Of a DNA stretch of 44,071 nt, positions 1 to 7,781 are shown one piece after another (position 1 is the stretch's first letter; each line of letters starts with the position of its first letter). The stretch lies in the IMG/VR virus record IMGVR_UViG_3300003690_000019, positions 1-44,071 of that record; one strand, 5' to 3'. The translations under genes were made by a program, and so were the position numbers. Under the pieces are notes generated by a model. That model ran no database searches and had not been told where the DNA came from. It saw only the letters and a list, made by a program, of their open reading frames with translations. Source of the stretch: a virus.

Positions 1-91
1 AATTCTTCAATCTTCCTGCCCTTAGTACCGGGTTGCAGTCCGCCACCGGCCTGGGGTTGCAGTCCGATGAAGCCGCCGGGAGCACCCTGCC
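1..91. repeat. terminal direct repeat, left copy
   Basis: Bases 1-91 are identical to 43981-44071. Both copies lie inside the same minus-strand reading frame, and joining them keeps that frame open. The repeat is therefore the overlap that closes the contig to 43,980 bp. A length of 91 is compatible with an assembly k-mer overlap on a circular or circularly permuted molecule, so I do not read it as a biological terminal repeat. Confidence 0.93.
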
Positions 92-251
92 CAGAATAGT
101 CCGTACCACCCTCACCGCGATTGGCGTCCTGGGGATTCAATGGATTTCTCCAGATACCCTTCGGCTGGGCAACCTGCTGGCCGCCAGCGGCTCCATTTAA
201 TTGCCCGAGGCGGGTCTTGTTACGCTTACGTTTGTTGTAATGACGAGGCAT
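1..251 (-). CDS. N-terminal part of giant Gly-rich virion protein (gene continues at 43980)
   Basis: This is the 5' end of the gene annotated at 38862-44071. The ATG at 251-249 follows AAGGTAAGG and lies 4 bases after the stop of the 139-aa gene. The first residues are MPRHYNKRKRNKTRLGQL, a basic start. They are followed by a Gly/Gln-rich stretch that runs off the window edge in the same frame that re-enters at 43980. Joined, the gene has 5370 bases (1790 codons, 1789 residues). The intact frame across the junction, with a good ribosome binding site, is the best evidence that the genome is circular and that the real start is here. The internal GTG near 43976 is not the start. Confidence 0.85.
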   Translation of the reverse strand, partial: MPRHYNKRKRNKTRLGQLNGAAGGQQVAQPKGIWRNPLNPQDANRGEGGTDYSGQGAPGGFIGLQPQAGGGLQPGTKGRKIEE

Positions 252-255
252 ATCC

Positions 256-675
256 TTACCTTTGCTGTCTCATTTGCTGTCTTATCTGACGCTGCAATGC
301 TTCATTGGCCAATCGCTGCTGCTCTGCAGGATTAGGTGTGTTTCCAAATAACCTGTTACCCGCAGCCGCAGATTCCATCCGCTGCTGCTGCTCCTGCAGC
401 TGACGCTCCTGTTCCATCTGCTGAGCCTGGTTCTGGAAATTCTGCATACCCTGCATCGCTGGCCCCGCCATCTGTGACAGAATCTGTAAAAGCGGCTGGA
501 TATCTTGAATCTGGGGGGCGGCTGGCTGACGAGGCTGTACGCCCGGACGAGGGAATACCTCACCAACACGCGCGGCTTCCGCTCGACCCACAGGACGACT
601 AAAGGGATCCACAAAACCCTGCTGTTCAGGAACTCGATTGGGAGGATTAAATTGTTCAGGATATCTCTTGGGCAT
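256..675 (-). CDS. small Pro/Gln-rich virion-region protein
   Basis: The protein has 139 residues and I do not recognise a family. It begins MPKRYPEQFNPPNRVPEQQG. The first half is rich in Pro and Arg. The second half (about residues 60-139) is an amphipathic Gln/Met/Arg-rich helix or coiled coil with runs such as EQERQLQEQQQR. Its ATG overlaps the stop of the 37-aa gene upstream as TAATG, and AAGGAAG provides a good ribosome binding site. It sits directly before the 1789-aa giant protein and has the same Gln-rich, helical composition as the giants. A minor virion or assembly role is inferred from this position only. Confidence 0.7.
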   Translation of the reverse strand: MPKRYPEQFNPPNRVPEQQGFVDPFSRPVGRAEAARVGEVFPRPGVQPRQPAAPQIQDIQPLLQILSQMAGPAMQGMQNFQNQAQQMEQERQLQEQQQRMESAAAGNRLFGNTPNPAEQQRLANEALQRQIRQQMRQQR

Positions 676-788
676 TACTTCTTCCTTTTCCGAGTGGTTA
701 TTTTCTTCCCAGTACGCCTAGAAGCCCGTTTGGCTGCCGCCTTACCCTTGCTCGTATATGGGTACGACTTTCCGTTTACCTTTGGCAT
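675..788 (-). CDS. 37-aa highly basic small protein
   Basis: This short frame starts at 788 and encodes MPKVNGKSYPYTSKGKAAAK followed by an Arg/Lys-rich tail ending RKRKK. The TAA stop overlaps the ATG of the next gene (TAATG), the same junction used at 1072 and 12728. Short basic proteins with a YPYT-x-KGK-AAAK pattern occur among structural genes of many tailed phages; a nucleic-acid-binding or packaged role is an inference. The upstream ribosome binding site is weak (only GGAAATGG about 12 bases away), so translation may depend on the gene before it. Confidence 0.65.
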   Translation of the reverse strand: MPKVNGKSYPYTSKGKAAAKRASRRTGKKITTRKRKK

Positions 789-826
789 AACAACACCATT
801 TCCATTAAGGATCTATTTCTGCTCGA

Positions 827-1072
827 TCAGTTGATTAAAGTCCAGCTTGTACCGGTATCAAGTACAAGATGACCAGAATCTGACAGCCAGACGATTCTTC
901 CCTTATTCCCATAGGCAGGCTGGGCTGACGATAGAAAAGACTCTACCGTAATCTGCCCCGTTGTTGGGTTCAGTGCGGTGGGGGCAGTTGACAACTGCTG
1001 TGCATTCCGACGAGAGCGAGAACACTGATTGGGTGTTCTCGCAGCATGTTTGATTAAGCCATTGAGTGCCAT
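827..1072 (-). CDS. small hypothetical structural-region protein
   Basis: The protein has 81 residues. I chose the ATG at 1072 because it overlaps the stop of the 521-aa gene as TAATG and has AAAGG about 8 bases upstream; an ATG two codons earlier (1078) is also possible. The N-terminus is basic (HAARTPNQCSRSRR). The C-terminal half reads like a short beta-rich segment (GQITVESFLSS, GRIVWLSDSGHLVLDTGTSW). No family is recognised. Its position after the propeller tail protein suggests a tail or virion accessory protein. Confidence 0.6.
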   Translation of the reverse strand: MALNGLIKHAARTPNQCSRSRRNAQQLSTAPTALNPTTGQITVESFLSSAQPAYGNKGRIVWLSDSGHLVLDTGTSWTLIN

Positions 1073-2637
1073 TACCATTGCCTTTCACGAGGGCCAGTTA
1101 ATGAGTCCACTTCAATCCCAATAAACTCGTATGCCCAGTCTTGACTTACCGTATTGTTGCTCAGCTTTATGAAAATGTCATGGCCGGTTGTCCGTCGCCT
1201 CTCAGACCTATTGCGACCCGCTGCCCAGGTACCAGTGAACTTGGAACTGGCAGCCTTGGCTGCCTCCGCTGTCTCAGCAGCGTAGACATTGAAAGTAATA
1301 CCATCCGTACCAGTGGCCATCGCAGGTTTCATTTCAGTGAGCATCAACTTGGGCCGATTCTGTAATTGAATCGGCCCCAACCAGACATAGCTGTCAATCG
1401 CCACACCGTCATCATTCTTACTCGGCGTGTAATCAAATTTGCGGATATAACCATCCTGCCCGCCCATTAATATAGTCCTATCAGATGCCGTATCGCCATC
1501 GTAAATATGAACGGACGTTGGATTCTGGCCTGCTGTCGTAAACTTGTCTGGCCACCAACTGTTGCCACGGATGTCGTAGAAATAATTGGTGGTCGCACTC
1601 CCATCCAACGGAGTCAGGAAAACATGGATCCCCTTCTCCCGATCATTGTATGACAGCCGCACCAGGATCGTATTCATGTTCAGTGTGGCAAATCTCTCCC
1701 GCAAACCATCCTGCGTAATATCCTGAGGAGCACTCCCAGGTGACATGCGGAACACGCCACCACGGCTGCTAAAGAAGTAAACCGCACCATCAGGAGTCTT
1801 GGTCCAGGCTCTCCCCCAGGCACCACCAATCGTGTCACTGATGCGGTCAATACGACCACCCTCAGCAGGATCACCCGTCATCTGGTGAATACTGTGGTCA
1901 CCAAAGAAGATCAGGATATCGTCCGAGTAAGGACACATACCATTAATCACGTCAGCACTCTTGCCAGCATCAGTGTTATTACCAGCCACCGCCTGGGTTG
2001 CAACTATTGTGGTCGGACTGTAATCCCAGTCCGTGGCATCACCCACCTTACTCATAAACCAGTTATGAGGATCACCGTTGATCCCACTGGAAATGATCCT
2101 GCTACGCCATGTCTCAATCAATCGAGGCTTATCTGACCCGCTGGTAGGCAAACTCCCCGCACTCGCTGCCCAGGTAGCCACTGTATTGGTACTGGCCGTC
2201 CATTTCTTCTCGTTGGTACCGTCGGCAAAATAGACCACCCCATAGAGTTCTGTAGAAAATATGACAGGAGGTGTACCAGACAAGGCACTCGATCCATTGG
2301 TAGCCGTGGTAAAACCACTGGTCGTGAACTTGGCAACGGTTCCAGAGGTCACTGCATACGCAGTAACTGTCCGAGCACCAACCTCCGCTTGGGAAGACGG
2401 TACGTCACGAGCCACCACATGGCCTATCTCTTGGACCTGATCGTTTGCTATCCGACCCGAGTTGTACTTCGCCGTCCCCGCCCGCTGTCCGCCACGCATA
2501 CGACCCGTGGAGGGGTCGTATGCCCGAACATTCTGGCAATCCACGGTGGTTCCCCTCGGCTGGTTCTCATACGCAAACGTCTCGACCAGTCCGCCCTGTG
2601 GAAAAGGCATATCAAACTTGGTACGGCGACGTGGCAT
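1072..2637 (-). CDS. P22 gp10-like beta-propeller tail/head-completion protein
   Basis: The protein has 521 residues. It shows the layout of gp10-type packaged-DNA-stabilisation proteins of short-tailed phages: a short N-terminal arm with RGTTVDCQNVRAYDPSTGRM, then beta-blade-like repeats alternating strand pairs and turns. Examples are VVYFADGTNEKKW, RLIETWRSRIISSGINGDPHNWF, DILIFFGDHSIHQMTG, GAVYFFSSRGGVFRM, NYFYDIRGNSWW and TILMGGQDGYIRKFD. The 'GDPHNWF...D' and 'FFGDHSIHQ' segments are typical of this class. P22 gp10 is about 470 residues, so the size fits. It would sit between portal and distal tail, closing the head after packaging. The similarity was judged by eye. The start is an ATG after a weak GAG, next to the 122-aa gene's stop. 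Confidence 0.62.
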   Translation of the reverse strand: MPRRRTKFDMPFPQGGLVETFAYENQPRGTTVDCQNVRAYDPSTGRMRGGQRAGTAKYNSGRIANDQVQEIGHVVARDVPSSQAEVGARTVTAYAVTSGTVAKFTTSGFTTATNGSSALSGTPPVIFSTELYGVVYFADGTNEKKWTASTNTVATWAASAGSLPTSGSDKPRLIETWRSRIISSGINGDPHNWFMSKVGDATDWDYSPTTIVATQAVAGNNTDAGKSADVINGMCPYSDDILIFFGDHSIHQMTGDPAEGGRIDRISDTIGGAWGRAWTKTPDGAVYFFSSRGGVFRMSPGSAPQDITQDGLRERFATLNMNTILVRLSYNDREKGIHVFLTPLDGSATTNYFYDIRGNSWWPDKFTTAGQNPTSVHIYDGDTASDRTILMGGQDGYIRKFDYTPSKNDDGVAIDSYVWLGPIQLQNRPKLMLTEMKPAMATGTDGITFNVYAAETAEAAKAASSKFTGTWAAGRNRSERRRTTGHDIFIKLSNNTVSQDWAYEFIGIEVDSLTGPRERQW

Positions 2638-2640
2638 GAT

Positions 2641-3009
2641 CTAGCTCAGAGTGGCACCATGATTTGCGAGGATAGCCCAGACAATATTTGATCCCTTGTG
2701 AACACTGATCAAGGTCAGAACGTCACCGGCATCTGCCATCGTCGCGGTCGTCTCAGTACCAGAACCCGAGTTCAGGATTTCACCACCAGCGCTGGTAATG
2801 GCCAAGTTACCGCCATCTGTCTTGAGACAGACAGTGATAATAATGCCAGTTCGCTGGGGCGACCCAATCTTGCGAGTCTCCGAGGCCGCTGTAACGACCG
2901 AACAAACACCAAAACTGCGATCAACAGAAATGGTCCCAGCATTGCCTGGATCGAGGAGCGCAAGCTCGGTAGATTTTGCAATGTCTTGTAATACTCTGTG
3001 TGAAGTCAC
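2641..3009 (-). CDS. 122-aa beta-rich putative virion protein
   Basis: The start is a GTG at 3009 with a strong AGGAG seven bases upstream; no ATG lies close by. The sequence is Thr/Ser/Ala-rich with alternating hydrophobic strands (GIIITVCLKTDGGNLAITS, ATMADAGDVLTLISVHKG, NIVWAILANHG). The ending GDVLTLISVHKGSNIVWAIL resembles the short beta-barrel proteins that commonly accompany fibre or decoration genes in environmental phages. The function is unknown. It lies between the 106-aa beta protein and the gp10-like protein in one operon. Confidence 0.65.
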   Translation of the reverse strand: MTSHRVLQDIAKSTELALLDPGNAGTISVDRSFGVCSVVTAASETRKIGSPQRTGIIITVCLKTDGGNLAITSAGGEILNSGSGTETTATMADAGDVLTLISVHKGSNIVWAILANHGATLS

Positions 3010-3019
3010 GTTTAAGCTC

Positions 3020-3340
3020 CTAACTTTGAAGGGACATCTTGACAGTTCCAGCGGCGTTGCCCACGCCCTTTAGATAGGCGACACCTTCTAAACCCGATGG
3101 AAGCGGCACAGCACGGTCGGCTGCTACCGTACTCGTGATTGCGCTACTCCCGTCGTGCATGGCTTCAAAATCCCCACCCTCGGTTGCAGAACCATACCAG
3201 GTGAGGCTGGTAACGCTGCTCCCGTTAGGCACGTAGACAACGCCCTTACGGAAACCGCGAAAGTTAATCTCAGCAGTCGTTCCAATAGCATCCGTAATAG
3301 CCACGCTTGTCAGAACAACATTTTGTGGTGAATCGTACAT
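3020..3340 (-). CDS. 106-aa beta-rich putative virion protein
   Basis: I chose the ATG at 3340, with AGGT about 8 bases upstream. A TTG two codons earlier (3346) is in frame but less likely. The sequence is mostly short strands with Gly/Ser/Thr turns (NVVLTSVAITDAIGTTAEI, GVVYVPNGSSVTSLTWYGS, AVPLPSGLEGVAYLKGVG). The phrase SSVTSLTWYGS...GGDFEAMHDGSS looks like a small beta-sandwich of the type found in phage head-surface or tail accessory proteins. No firm family assignment is possible. Confidence 0.65.
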   Translation of the reverse strand: MYDSPQNVVLTSVAITDAIGTTAEINFRGFRKGVVYVPNGSSVTSLTWYGSATEGGDFEAMHDGSSAITSTVAADRAVPLPSGLEGVAYLKGVGNAAGTVKMSLQS

Positions 3341-3350
3341 ATTCAACTAC

Positions 3351-4454
3351 CTATGGATTGGTATCAGTGAAAACATTGCCGTTATACTTCACAAGATCCC
3401 CAAAGTATTTGCGGAACTCATTTTCACCAAGATGACCCTCGTCACTCCTGTCCGCATTATATCCGAGACGCTCGGGTGTGAAGTATTGCTTGTCATGCGC
3501 CATGGAGGCAGTTAGCCGCTCCATGAACTTTTGTGTATGTATGCCTGCCTGATTCTCCATACGCTGCTCTGCAATTGCCAGACAACTTTCCAAAATTGTC
3601 TCAGCATGCACCTGCCCGCCAAGAGGATAAGGGTTGGCTACAGTCAACTTCGCCTGGATCGCATGATACTTGTACGACAACGTGTAAGCCTTATCCGGGG
3701 TTGGCCAAAGCAGTATCTCAAACCGCTGACCGTCGCTGCCATCGCTCGTCTTGGCACGTACCGCAGCTGCCTGCGGATAGCTCTTGAGTGTATTGAAATC
3801 CCGCTGCCTGAGCATGCGGATGCGGTGCTCGCCGGTAAGGTCAACCGGGTACCAGCGATTATCGCTGGCCGCATAAGTCATTGGCCCCAGCATCCCGCCA
3901 AAGGATGCTGGCAATGTGTAGTCCTCGGTGTCAGCAACAACACTCAGCGTGGTAACCGGCTCCAGAAAACTCCACTTATAACCGACCCGCTCTCCACCCG
4001 TGACAGGTGGATTGTAAAACTGGCGCAAACCCGACTGGATAAGCTCGTCCAGCTGATCCGTTTCATCGCTTGTCCAGTTACCAGCAGTCCTCTCACCGAG
4101 CCAATACCAGCCGACTTCCTTGCGCAAACTGGTAAGGCTCAGTGAAAGAGACGACTCTGACGAGCTTGCAGTGGCACCGCCAGTCGTCTTAATCGTGAAC
4201 TGAACGGGTATGGCGTTGGTATGCGTAAATAGCAAGCCAACAATAGCACCGTTCATCTCCGCAGCAGTCAGGTTAATGGAGTACTGGCCGTTACCCTCCT
4301 CGGCAATCGTGCCGGAAAGTCCTGCCTGTGTACCGCCATCAATCGTTTCATACTTACTGATTGCACTGGCAACACCAGTGAGTGCAGCCCCCGTGGTCTT
4401 GTTGACCAGGGCAAATGTGAAACCAGTAACCGCTGTGTTACGGAGGAAGCTCAT
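3351..4454 (-). CDS. head-tail adaptor-like protein with N-terminal beta-sandwich module
   Basis: The protein has 367 residues in two parts. Residues 1-90 form a beta domain (TGFTFALVNKTTGAALTG ... EEGNGQYSINLTAAEMNGAIVGLLFTH) that recurs in the 136-aa protein at 12318-12728 and, more distantly, at the start of the 333-aa protein. Residues from about 105 on resemble phage connector/adaptor proteins. SLTSLRKEVGWYWLGER...DETDQLDELIQSGLRQFY is the usual helical opening of such proteins, followed by a beta-rich middle and a C-terminal helix with DLVKYNGN. In short-tailed phages this protein links portal and tail. The start overlaps the previous stop as ATGA. The adaptor role is inferred from family pattern and position. 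Confidence 0.6.
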   Translation of the reverse strand: MSFLRNTAVTGFTFALVNKTTGAALTGVASAISKYETIDGGTQAGLSGTIAEEGNGQYSINLTAAEMNGAIVGLLFTHTNAIPVQFTIKTTGGATASSSESSLSLSLTSLRKEVGWYWLGERTAGNWTSDETDQLDELIQSGLRQFYNPPVTGGERVGYKWSFLEPVTTLSVVADTEDYTLPASFGGMLGPMTYAASDNRWYPVDLTGEHRIRMLRQRDFNTLKSYPQAAAVRAKTSDGSDGQRFEILLWPTPDKAYTLSYKYHAIQAKLTVANPYPLGGQVHAETILESCLAIAEQRMENQAGIHTQKFMERLTASMAHDKQYFTPERLGYNADRSDEGHLGENEFRKYFGDLVKYNGNVFTDTNP

Positions 4455-4666
4455 CTAGTTGCCTTCTCCTTCTGTTGGTGGCGAGTGGGGGAAGTCAGGT
4501 GCTTGGCAATTACCGACAGCACCACTTGGCTTGACCACGGCAGAGGACCGCTACTGCGGCGGTGAAACAGCTCATGAGCTTCATTAAGAAGCTCCTGCTC
4601 CTCTTCCGTAACATTGCCCTGGCGGGCTTCCGATAGGTCGTTCAGTAGGAAAGAAATATCAGCCAT
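4451..4666 (-). CDS. 71-aa hypothetical helical protein
   Basis: The sequence starts MADISFLLNDLSEARQGNVT and is predicted largely helical, with an acidic middle (EEEQELLNEAHELFHRR) and a basic tail (HQQKEKATR). Its start overlaps the end of the 44-aa basic gene by 8 bases, and its stop overlaps the next ATG (ATGA), so translation is coupled on both sides. No family is recognised. It lies between the post-capsid terminator and the adaptor-like gene. Confidence 0.6.
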   Translation of the reverse strand: MADISFLLNDLSEARQGNVTEEEQELLNEAHELFHRRSSGPLPWSSQVVLSVIAKHLTSPTRHQQKEKATR

Positions 4667-4793
4667 CCTTATTCTCCTTCTTCTTGGAGGCAGGCTTCTT
4701 CTTCGGCGCTACCTTGGACTTGCCCCTGGCCAAGATGGCCTCAGCCACCTTCTTCCGCCAGGCTCCCTTGCTTTCTCGATCTATAACTGGCAT
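4659..4793 (-). CDS. 44-aa Lys-rich small protein
   Basis: I chose the ATG at 4793 because AGGAGAG lies 6 bases upstream; a longer frame to 4880 would run through a terminator hairpin. The product starts MPVIDRESKGAWRKKVAEAI and ends in a Lys/Ala/Pro-rich tail (SKVAPKKKPASKKKENK), a composition seen in small nucleic-acid-binding proteins. Its ribosome binding site lies in one arm of an outer inverted repeat (4803-4884) around the upstream terminator, so its translation may depend on RNA folding. Confidence 0.6.
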   Translation of the reverse strand: MPVIDRESKGAWRKKVAEAILARGKSKVAPKKKPASKKKENKDG

Positions 4794-4802
4794 CTCACAC
4801 TC

Positions 4803-4884
4803 TCCTGTGCGTCCTTGGTGTATAAAAAAATTGCCGGGCCAAGGGACCAAGGACAACCCCTCAGCCCGGCAAAGGCGCACAGGA
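4803..4884 (-). promoter_or_regulatory. nested inverted repeat enclosing a terminator and masking a start site
   Basis: TCCTGTGCG (4803-4811) and CGCACAGGA (4876-4884) are perfect 9-bp complements. They enclose the terminator stem at 4831-4839/4864-4872. On the transcribed (minus) strand the distal outer arm contains the AGGA of the ribosome binding site for the 44-aa gene starting at 4793. Full folding would therefore bury that site in transcripts that read through the terminator. Confidence 0.5.
4824..4872 (-). terminator. intrinsic terminator after the capsid block
   Basis: On the minus strand, TTGCCGGGC (4872-4864) pairs with GCCCGGCAA (4839-4831) and is followed by seven T residues (complement of 4824-4830). 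The loop is 24 bases, longer than usual. It lies just after the 256-aa gene and would lower transcription beyond the packaging/capsid genes, a common way to make capsid mRNA more abundant than tail mRNA. Confidence 0.75.
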
Positions 4885-4892
4885 GCGCAACA

Positions 4893-5663
4893 TTAATTAG
4901 CAATATGCTCCGCCTGACAGACTGCGAACCAATCAATGTGCATGATTGGATCAGTCGTGCCAGCACTCATGCAAACAAACGATACAGCCATCTCTGCTGT
5001 TGGAATGTTTGATGTGATGGCCGTTCCGGCCACACCATTCACATACGGCGTCACGCTACTTGTTCCATCAACGATGAATCCAAGTTTGACGTAAGTACCG
5101 TCAGAGAGGCTATCGACAGCAAGACTATTTGACCGACTTCCACTGCTTTCGCTGTGAAAATCGAGATTGCCATCGTTATCAGTTACATGCTCAAAGCCAA
5201 TATGGTCTGTCGAGGTGTTGCCACCTGATGCGGTAACAATAGTTGTATCCGCTATCGACAAACCAAGGAACATATCAACCGTGTCACTGCCACTGGTTCC
5301 AATGTCAGCGACCTTTACGCGGGCCTCAAAGTAGATTTTGGCGGCTGCCGAAGGGAGAATAATCTCCCCAACAGTACCGTCCAACATCTGGATTTGAGGG
5401 CCACGGTCATCACTGCCACTTCCAGAATCAAGCAACAGGACACCGCCCTTTGCGTCGTCCAAAGCTGCCGTTCCAGAAGAATTAGCTTGAGTCAACGTGT
5501 ACCGATGATCTTCAAAAGTAAGAAAATCATCTATATACACAAACCCTTCACCAAGATCGCCACTCAGAATCTGAGTAAGCGGAGCCTGATGCCACATCGT
5601 CGGTGACAAGCCACGCCGTATAGAACCGGATTTAGCCTGCGGTTTTGTATAAAGATCAGCCAT
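4893..5663 (-). CDS. putative head decoration or lectin-like beta-sandwich protein
   Basis: The protein has 256 residues. A strong AAGGAG ribosome binding site precedes the ATG at 5663. After an N-terminal segment (MADLYTKPQAKSGSIRRGLS), the rest is beta-rich with a pattern typical of concanavalin/jelly-roll folds: KIYFEARVKVADI, VDMFLGLSIADTTIV, HIGFEHVTDNDGNLDFHSES, GTYVKLGFIVDGTSSVTPYVNG and PIMHIDWFAV. Proteins of this look often follow the major capsid gene in environmental short-tailed phages. A capsid-surface role is inferred from position and from the terminator placed right after it. No catalytic residues are evident. Confidence 0.6.
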   Translation of the reverse strand: MADLYTKPQAKSGSIRRGLSPTMWHQAPLTQILSGDLGEGFVYIDDFLTFEDHRYTLTQANSSGTAALDDAKGGVLLLDSGSGSDDRGPQIQMLDGTVGEIILPSAAAKIYFEARVKVADIGTSGSDTVDMFLGLSIADTTIVTASGGNTSTDHIGFEHVTDNDGNLDFHSESSGSRSNSLAVDSLSDGTYVKLGFIVDGTSSVTPYVNGVAGTAITSNIPTAEMAVSFVCMSAGTTDPIMHIDWFAVCQAEHIAN

Positions 5664-5681
5664 TGCTGTTCTCCTTATTCC

Positions 5682-6737
5682 TTAGGCTACATATCCGACA
5701 AACACACGTCGTCGGTTGTAACAGACAAAATTGCCCCAGTTGTCCATATGGACTTCACGCACCGTATGCTGACGCGCGGCTTTCTGGGGAGGATGCACTA
5801 CCTGGTTCTTTCCAGTCTTGAAAAAGTACTTGAACACTCGGTAGTTGACTCCATAGATAGGATCGCTGCTGTCGTTATTCTGCAGGTAAGGAACCCAGGA
5901 AACCGGGTTACCTTTGAGAATCACGCTACCAGCGTACTTGGCCAGGTCGACACCCAAGTTGTCGTTCCGACCTTCCAAAAGTTTCTCGAGACTTTCCAGC
6001 ACGTTGTACGTGGTGAAGAATCCCCAGTCGCTATCACCCTGGCCGCCACCAAGTTCAGCAAACTGGCGAGGTGCCAGGAAATAACTGAACTCGCAGGCTT
6101 TGCGGGTCTTGGCAACCAGGTCATCCCTGGAAACACTCGTGTAGTTAAACGCCCAGTTCTTCCAGTTAGCAACTGTGCCGGTACTAATACCGCCAGCGCC
6201 ACTGGAGAAACCACTCGGATTACCACCAGTAAAACCACCACCAGGTGTGGTAGTCGATTTCTGAACCCAGAAGGGAATGCCACTCGGGGGACGAGGTGAC
6301 TGACTATCACTCGAGGGGGCAGACCAGAGAGCAGTTTCCATCAGCTCAAAGAAATCGTTGTACATCGAGTGACGACGCACGGCGATTTCTCGGATGATGG
6401 TTTCACGGTCACTTTGCATGTCGTCTTCATCAACGTCATAGCTGAAGTTAACCGTCTGCTTACTCCATTGCTGCTTAGCCTGAGTGGTCAAATCCTTGAC
6501 CCCAGTAGCATCCACTGCATAAAGCTCAGAGTGCTTGGCCGTTCCAGTGTTCGCAGTCTGAACCTTCCAGTTCAGCTGAACACCGCCCCGCTCTGGATCA
6601 GCCCCCTTGCCCTTCAAAAAACGAGAGGCAAAAACATGATGCTGATTGTCAAGCGAGAGATCGACCCAACTCTTGCGCTTAAAGTTATCAAGCGTAAGGT
6701 TGATAAAGTCATCTAATTGGTCTGGCAATAATGCCAT
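5682..6737 (-). CDS. major capsid protein
   Basis: The protein has 351 residues, a usual size for HK97-fold capsid proteins. It has the strongest ribosome binding site in the arm (AAGGAG, 7-base spacing) and follows a scaffold-like acidic protein, the canonical order. Visible segments are an N-terminal helix (LPDQLDDFINLTLDNFKRKSW), a region typical of coat proteins of short-tailed environmental phages (VQLNWKVQTANTGTAKHSELY ... FSYDVDEDDMQSDRETIIREI), a Gly/Ser/Pro-rich loop (residues about 150-185) and a C-terminal beta segment (REVHMDNWGNFVCYNRRRVFVGYVA). The call rests on gene order plus this pattern. Confidence 0.8.
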   Translation of the reverse strand: MALLPDQLDDFINLTLDNFKRKSWVDLSLDNQHHVFASRFLKGKGADPERGGVQLNWKVQTANTGTAKHSELYAVDATGVKDLTTQAKQQWSKQTVNFSYDVDEDDMQSDRETIIREIAVRRHSMYNDFFELMETALWSAPSSDSQSPRPPSGIPFWVQKSTTTPGGGFTGGNPSGFSSGAGGISTGTVANWKNWAFNYTSVSRDDLVAKTRKACEFSYFLAPRQFAELGGGQGDSDWGFFTTYNVLESLEKLLEGRNDNLGVDLAKYAGSVILKGNPVSWVPYLQNNDSSDPIYGVNYRVFKYFFKTGKNQVVHPPQKAARQHTVREVHMDNWGNFVCYNRRRVFVGYVA

Positions 6738-6764
6738 AATTAGACTCCTTATATTACGGGTCGT

Positions 6765-7769
6765 TTACAGATCACCATTATCCTTCAGGAAGCCATCAAA
6801 GGCATCCTTCAGAATGGCACTGTTAACGATATCATCCTCCCCTTCCGTCGTTTGCGGAGTGGCTTTTGTGGAGCCACCACCGCCCAGCCGTTGGCTGGAT
6901 GAACGTCGGAGACGATCATTCCGTTCTTGACGACCCTGGCTATCAATCTCACTAGTAAACACCGTTTGATAAGCCTGCCTGACAAGCTCGTTCATCTCAG
7001 GAACCTGGCGACCTTGACTGGAATATCCAGACGCGATCGTGTATGCGTGGTCGTAAAGACGCTCCATATTCTGAGCTTTATCACCACCCTGCTCGGACTC
7101 CTGGTAAACTCCATCGCCAAACAAACCATCATTGCCCAGCTCCTTCACCGCAGAAGAAAAATCGTCCAACTCTGCCTGTGAGTGAACACGTTGCTCCTGG
7201 TCGGCAAAACGTCCGATGTAATTCTGCTGGTTCAGAATATGCTGCGCGAGGACTTCCATCTGCTGATTGTAATGATTGGACATTTGACTGGCCAAACCAT
7301 TAATCGCATCCTTCAGTCCCTCATCGTAGTCCTCATCAAGCTCCACCTTGAACTCTGGGAGCTTCCACTCCTGCTGCTCAGGTGGTGCCTGATCCTGGTA
7401 CTGCGACTGTGCCTGCTGATACTGCTGTTGCTGCTGCCAGTACTGTGCGTAGTTCTGTTCAGCAACCGCAACATTACGCTGCAGGGCTTCCTGGTTGGCA
7501 AAGTCGTCGGGGTTCAGTCCGAAGTTTCTTGCCCGCATAGCAAGATCATCGGTCGTCTGCCCGTCACCTTCGCTACCGTCGCCGGCGGCATCATCATCGC
7601 TCGACTCATCCACGGGAGTGGATTCTTCAACACTCTCGCTTCTGTCTTTTTCGTCAGGGACATCAAGGTTGATATCCTCTGGCCCATTCTCATCAATCTT
7701 GTCGATGAGTTCTACATCTTTATCTGTCAGTTCTACCTGTTCTTCTTGTTCTTCTTGTTCTTCTGCCAT
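6765..7769 (-). CDS. putative scaffolding protein
   Basis: The protein has 334 residues and is very acidic at the N-terminus (MAEEQEEQEEQVELTDKD, then repeated Asp/Glu/Ser to about residue 75). A Gln-rich coiled-coil stretch follows (residues about 100-135: QYWQQQQQYQQAQSQYQDQ), then helical middle and end regions. The basic-to-acidic C-terminus contains NDRLRRSSSQRLGGGGS. This composition and the place between portal and major capsid protein match assembly scaffolds of tailed phages, which fill the procapsid and leave or are degraded before packaging. No protease motif is seen in it. The ATG follows AAGGA. Confidence 0.72.
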   Translation of the reverse strand: MAEEQEEQEEQVELTDKDVELIDKIDENGPEDINLDVPDEKDRSESVEESTPVDESSDDDAAGDGSEGDGQTTDDLAMRARNFGLNPDDFANQEALQRNVAVAEQNYAQYWQQQQQYQQAQSQYQDQAPPEQQEWKLPEFKVELDEDYDEGLKDAINGLASQMSNHYNQQMEVLAQHILNQQNYIGRFADQEQRVHSQAELDDFSSAVKELGNDGLFGDGVYQESEQGGDKAQNMERLYDHAYTIASGYSSQGRQVPEMNELVRQAYQTVFTSEIDSQGRQERNDRLRRSSSQRLGGGGSTKATPQTTEGEDDIVNSAILKDAFDGFLKDNGDL

Positions 7770-7781
7770 TGTCCTTAGCTC

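Noticed and set aside
1-91. Biological direct terminal repeats of the virion DNA
   Set aside because: The repeat is short and lies inside a coding frame that continues through it. An assembly overlap on a circular or permuted genome is simpler.
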